NCBI GenBank assembly: GCA_016875155.1
Contig: VGSD01000118.1
Location: 1-7,919 of the forward strand
Source of the DNA: Deltaproteobacteria bacterium
Lineage (GTDB): Bacteria > Desulfobacterota > BSN033 > UBA1163
Direction of reading: 5' to 3'
DNA length: 7,919 nt
Shown here piece by piece: positions 6,466 to 7,919 of this stretch; the first letter of the stretch is position 1, and every line of letters starts with the position of its first letter. The notes under the pieces are model-generated. The model made no database searches. It had not been told where the DNA came from and saw only the letters and a program-made list of their open reading frames with translations. A program made the translations under genes and the position numbers.

Positions 6466-6927
6466 TCATTTGATTGGTTTGAAATATCTTATATCCAAAA
6501 TGTCACCAATCCTTTCGTCTTTGAACACCGCTTCGACCCTCATCTCTGGTTTAATCTCCTCCAAATTAACCTCTCCGAGTAAGTGAACCAAACCGGTGCT
6601 GGCTTTATCCAGAAGGATAATGCCATAAGCGAATGAAGGTTTCATTGGCATCACTGAACTCGTGTAATGAACCGTGGTATACGTGATTAAGGTTCCTTTC
6701 GGACCCACCTCAACCCATTCATGGAGAGTTGAGAAGCAATTGCCGCAGGTTTTTCTCGGAGGGAGGTAAACCCTATCACATTTTGCACACCTGGTGCCGT
6801 AAATTTTCTTGTGATCCCTCAATGCAATCAGAAATCGACTTCCTACTTCTCCGACAGACCACGTATACGGGACTTTAATCCTGCTCTCGTAAACCAATGG
6901 TTTTACAGTTTCTAACCATTTGTTCAT
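6466..6927 (-). CDS. DUF35 zinc-ribbon/OB-fold protein, likely partner of thiolase-like protein A
   Basis: A 153-residue protein with an N-terminal helix region carrying LRDHKK, a zinc ribbon (C47, C50, C61, C64) and a C-terminal OB-fold. It is the paralog of the DUF35 protein at 3521-3994, most alike in the helix and ribbon. The family provides partner subunits for thiolase-fold enzymes. It lies 31 bases after livH and upstream of thiolase-like gene A, but separated from A by the 159-base repeat spacer; in the other two sets the DUF35 gene follows its thiolase. AAGGAG (6937-6942) stands 9 bases before the ATG at 6927. Pairing with A is inferred from order and from B having its own adjacent DUF35 gene; a mixed complex of A, B and both DUF35 proteins is equally possible. 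Confidence 0.87.
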   Translation of the reverse strand: MNKWLETVKPLVYESRIKVPYTWSVGEVGSRFLIALRDHKKIYGTRCAKCDRVYLPPRKTCGNCFSTLHEWVEVGPKGTLITYTTVHYTSSVMPMKPSFAYGIILLDKASTGLVHLLGEVNLEEIKPEMRVEAVFKDERIGDILDIRYFKPIK

Positions 6928-6958
6928 AAGGAAGTTCTCCTTCGATTGAACTGAATGT

Positions 6959-7840
6959 CTATACTCTCTCCTTAAACTCTTTGCCTAAAAGTCCTTCTGG
7001 TCTTATCATGAGGACGGCGATGATAATGAGAAAGGCAAGCGTATTTTTGAAAGCGACCGAGATATAGCCGCCTGCTAAGCTTTCTGCGATACCCAAAAGG
7101 AGACCTCCTACGATGGCTCCAGGAAGACTATTGAGCCCTCCCATGATCGCTGCGGCAAATCCCTTAAGAAAAGGTTCCAACATGAAGAATGGATCGAGAA
7201 GAAGAGCTGGAGCCAGGATGATCCCCGCCAGCACTCCTAACAGTGCAGCCAATCCCCAGGAAAGGGCGAGGACTCTTCGAGTTGGAATTCCCAAGGTCTG
7301 TGAGGCAGGAAGGTTTTCTGAAGTGGCACGCATGGCCAATCCCAACCGCGTCCTCTGAACAAGAAGATAGAGTAAAAAGCTCCCTATTAAACCCACTCCA
7401 AGCGCGCCTATCCCCAATTCACTGATCACCAACCCGCCGATTTTCCAGACTTTACTGTCTGATAGTGGAAAGGGAAAAGATTGGGGTACCGTTCCCCAGA
7501 TATAACTGATGAGGCCCTGTAAAATGAGTCCGAGGCCGAGGGTGAGTATGATCTGGCCGAGAAGGGTAGCTTCCCTCCTCTGAGCTGGTATGAGAATGAG
7601 GAAATAAAAGGCCATAGCCACTCCACCCCCTAACAGGAGGGCTATAAGAAAACTTGGGCCAAAAGGGATCTTCAGACTGAGAAGGGTGAAAGCGAAAAAT
7701 GTTCCAGCGGTAGCCATATCTCCATGGGCAAAATTGAGAATACGAGTAGAACGATAGATGAGAACGAGTCCCAGTGCAACCAAGGCATAGAGACTTCCTG
7801 TGGAAAGCCCAGAGATAGAATATTGAAGAAATCGCTCCAT
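6959..7840 (-). CDS. livH: LivH-type branched-chain amino acid ABC transporter permease
   Basis: A 293-residue inner-membrane permease of the LivH family, of normal length, with about eight hydrophobic segments (roughly 9-29, 38-55, 62-84, 93-115, 137-161, 187-209, 222-255, 261-280). Family signatures are the N-terminal GLSTGSLYALVALG and NFAHGDM (36-42), the cytoplasmic loop GLAMRATSEN (167-176) followed by LGIP, the MGGLNSLPGAIVGG segment, and the C-terminal RPEGLLG. AAGGA (7848-7852) stands 7 bases before the ATG at 7840. LivH needs LivM, the ATPases LivG and LivF, and a periplasmic binding protein; none is in the window, and they may lie beyond its right edge. HAAT-family transporters also move aromatic acids, urea and short organic acids, so the substrate is more likely tied to the adjacent acyl-CoA genes than to leucine. 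The symbol denotes family only. Confidence 0.93.
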   Translation of the reverse strand: MERFLQYSISGLSTGSLYALVALGLVLIYRSTRILNFAHGDMATAGTFFAFTLLSLKIPFGPSFLIALLLGGGVAMAFYFLILIPAQRREATLLGQIILTLGLGLILQGLISYIWGTVPQSFPFPLSDSKVWKIGGLVISELGIGALGVGLIGSFLLYLLVQRTRLGLAMRATSENLPASQTLGIPTRRVLALSWGLAALLGVLAGIILAPALLLDPFFMLEPFLKGFAAAIMGGLNSLPGAIVGGLLLGIAESLAGGYISVAFKNTLAFLIIIAVLMIRPEGLLGKEFKERV

Positions 7841-7919
7841 CTATTTTTCCTTCTTCATTCCCTTCATCCTATATAGAAAAAGGGAGAAGCAGAATTTTCA
7901 TCGGAAGGGCCAATTTCTC
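7841..7919 (-). other. Region upstream of livH, no resolvable gene
   Basis: These 79 bases contain the livH ribosome binding site. Two minus-strand frames are open from the window edge and stop at about 7867-7872, so one may be the 3' end of an upstream gene, but the stretch is too short to identify. No promoter is evident. Confidence 0.3.

Overview
The window reads as a catabolic acyl-CoA island from a bacterium, most likely an anaerobic or facultative member of the Desulfobacterota / deltaproteobacterial type. That guess rests on gene content: stand-alone DUF35 zinc-ribbon/OB-fold proteins paired with thiolase-like proteins, a BKACE enzyme, an LCAD/IVD-type acyl-CoA dehydrogenase, and a LivH permease in the same gene string. 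No rRNA, tRNA, CRISPR, transposase or phage gene is visible. The taxonomic guess is inference only.

Layout. The left part is read on the + strand: the C-terminal third of an SCP2-type thiolase (cut by the window edge), a DUF35 protein that starts one base after it, a 98-base gap with competing hairpins, an acyl-CoA dehydrogenase, and a MaoC-type hydratase 6 bases further on. This block meets the right part tail to tail, with only 9 bases between stop codons. The right part is one long minus-strand string. In transcription order it holds livH, a DUF35 protein, a 159-base spacer with a large imperfect inverted repeat, thiolase-like protein A, thiolase-like protein B (overlapping A by 8 bases), a second DUF35 protein, and a BKACE (DUF849) enzyme.

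How the genes may work together. ABC import of an organic or amino acid (livH) would feed a CoA-dependent pathway. BKACE would exchange a beta-keto acid with acetyl-CoA to give an acyl-CoA and acetoacetate. The dehydrogenase and MaoC hydratase would turn an acyl-CoA into a 3-hydroxyacyl-CoA. Thiolase-like/DUF35 complexes would cut the C-C bond. No 3-hydroxyacyl-CoA dehydrogenase is present in the window.

The most striking point is that there are three thiolase-like/DUF35 sets but only the partial + strand thiolase shows the expected catalytic motifs (HDCF and GHP). Proteins A and B are clearly thiolase-fold paralogs but lack a cysteine at the nucleophile position and have Tyr-containing motifs where HDCF should be. 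With dehydrogenase, MaoC and DUF35 genes nearby, this resembles the steroid side-chain retro-aldol module (ChsE/ChsH/Ltp2) more than ordinary beta-oxidation. Proteins A and B are therefore candidates for undescribed retro-aldolases or other non-thiolase lyases.
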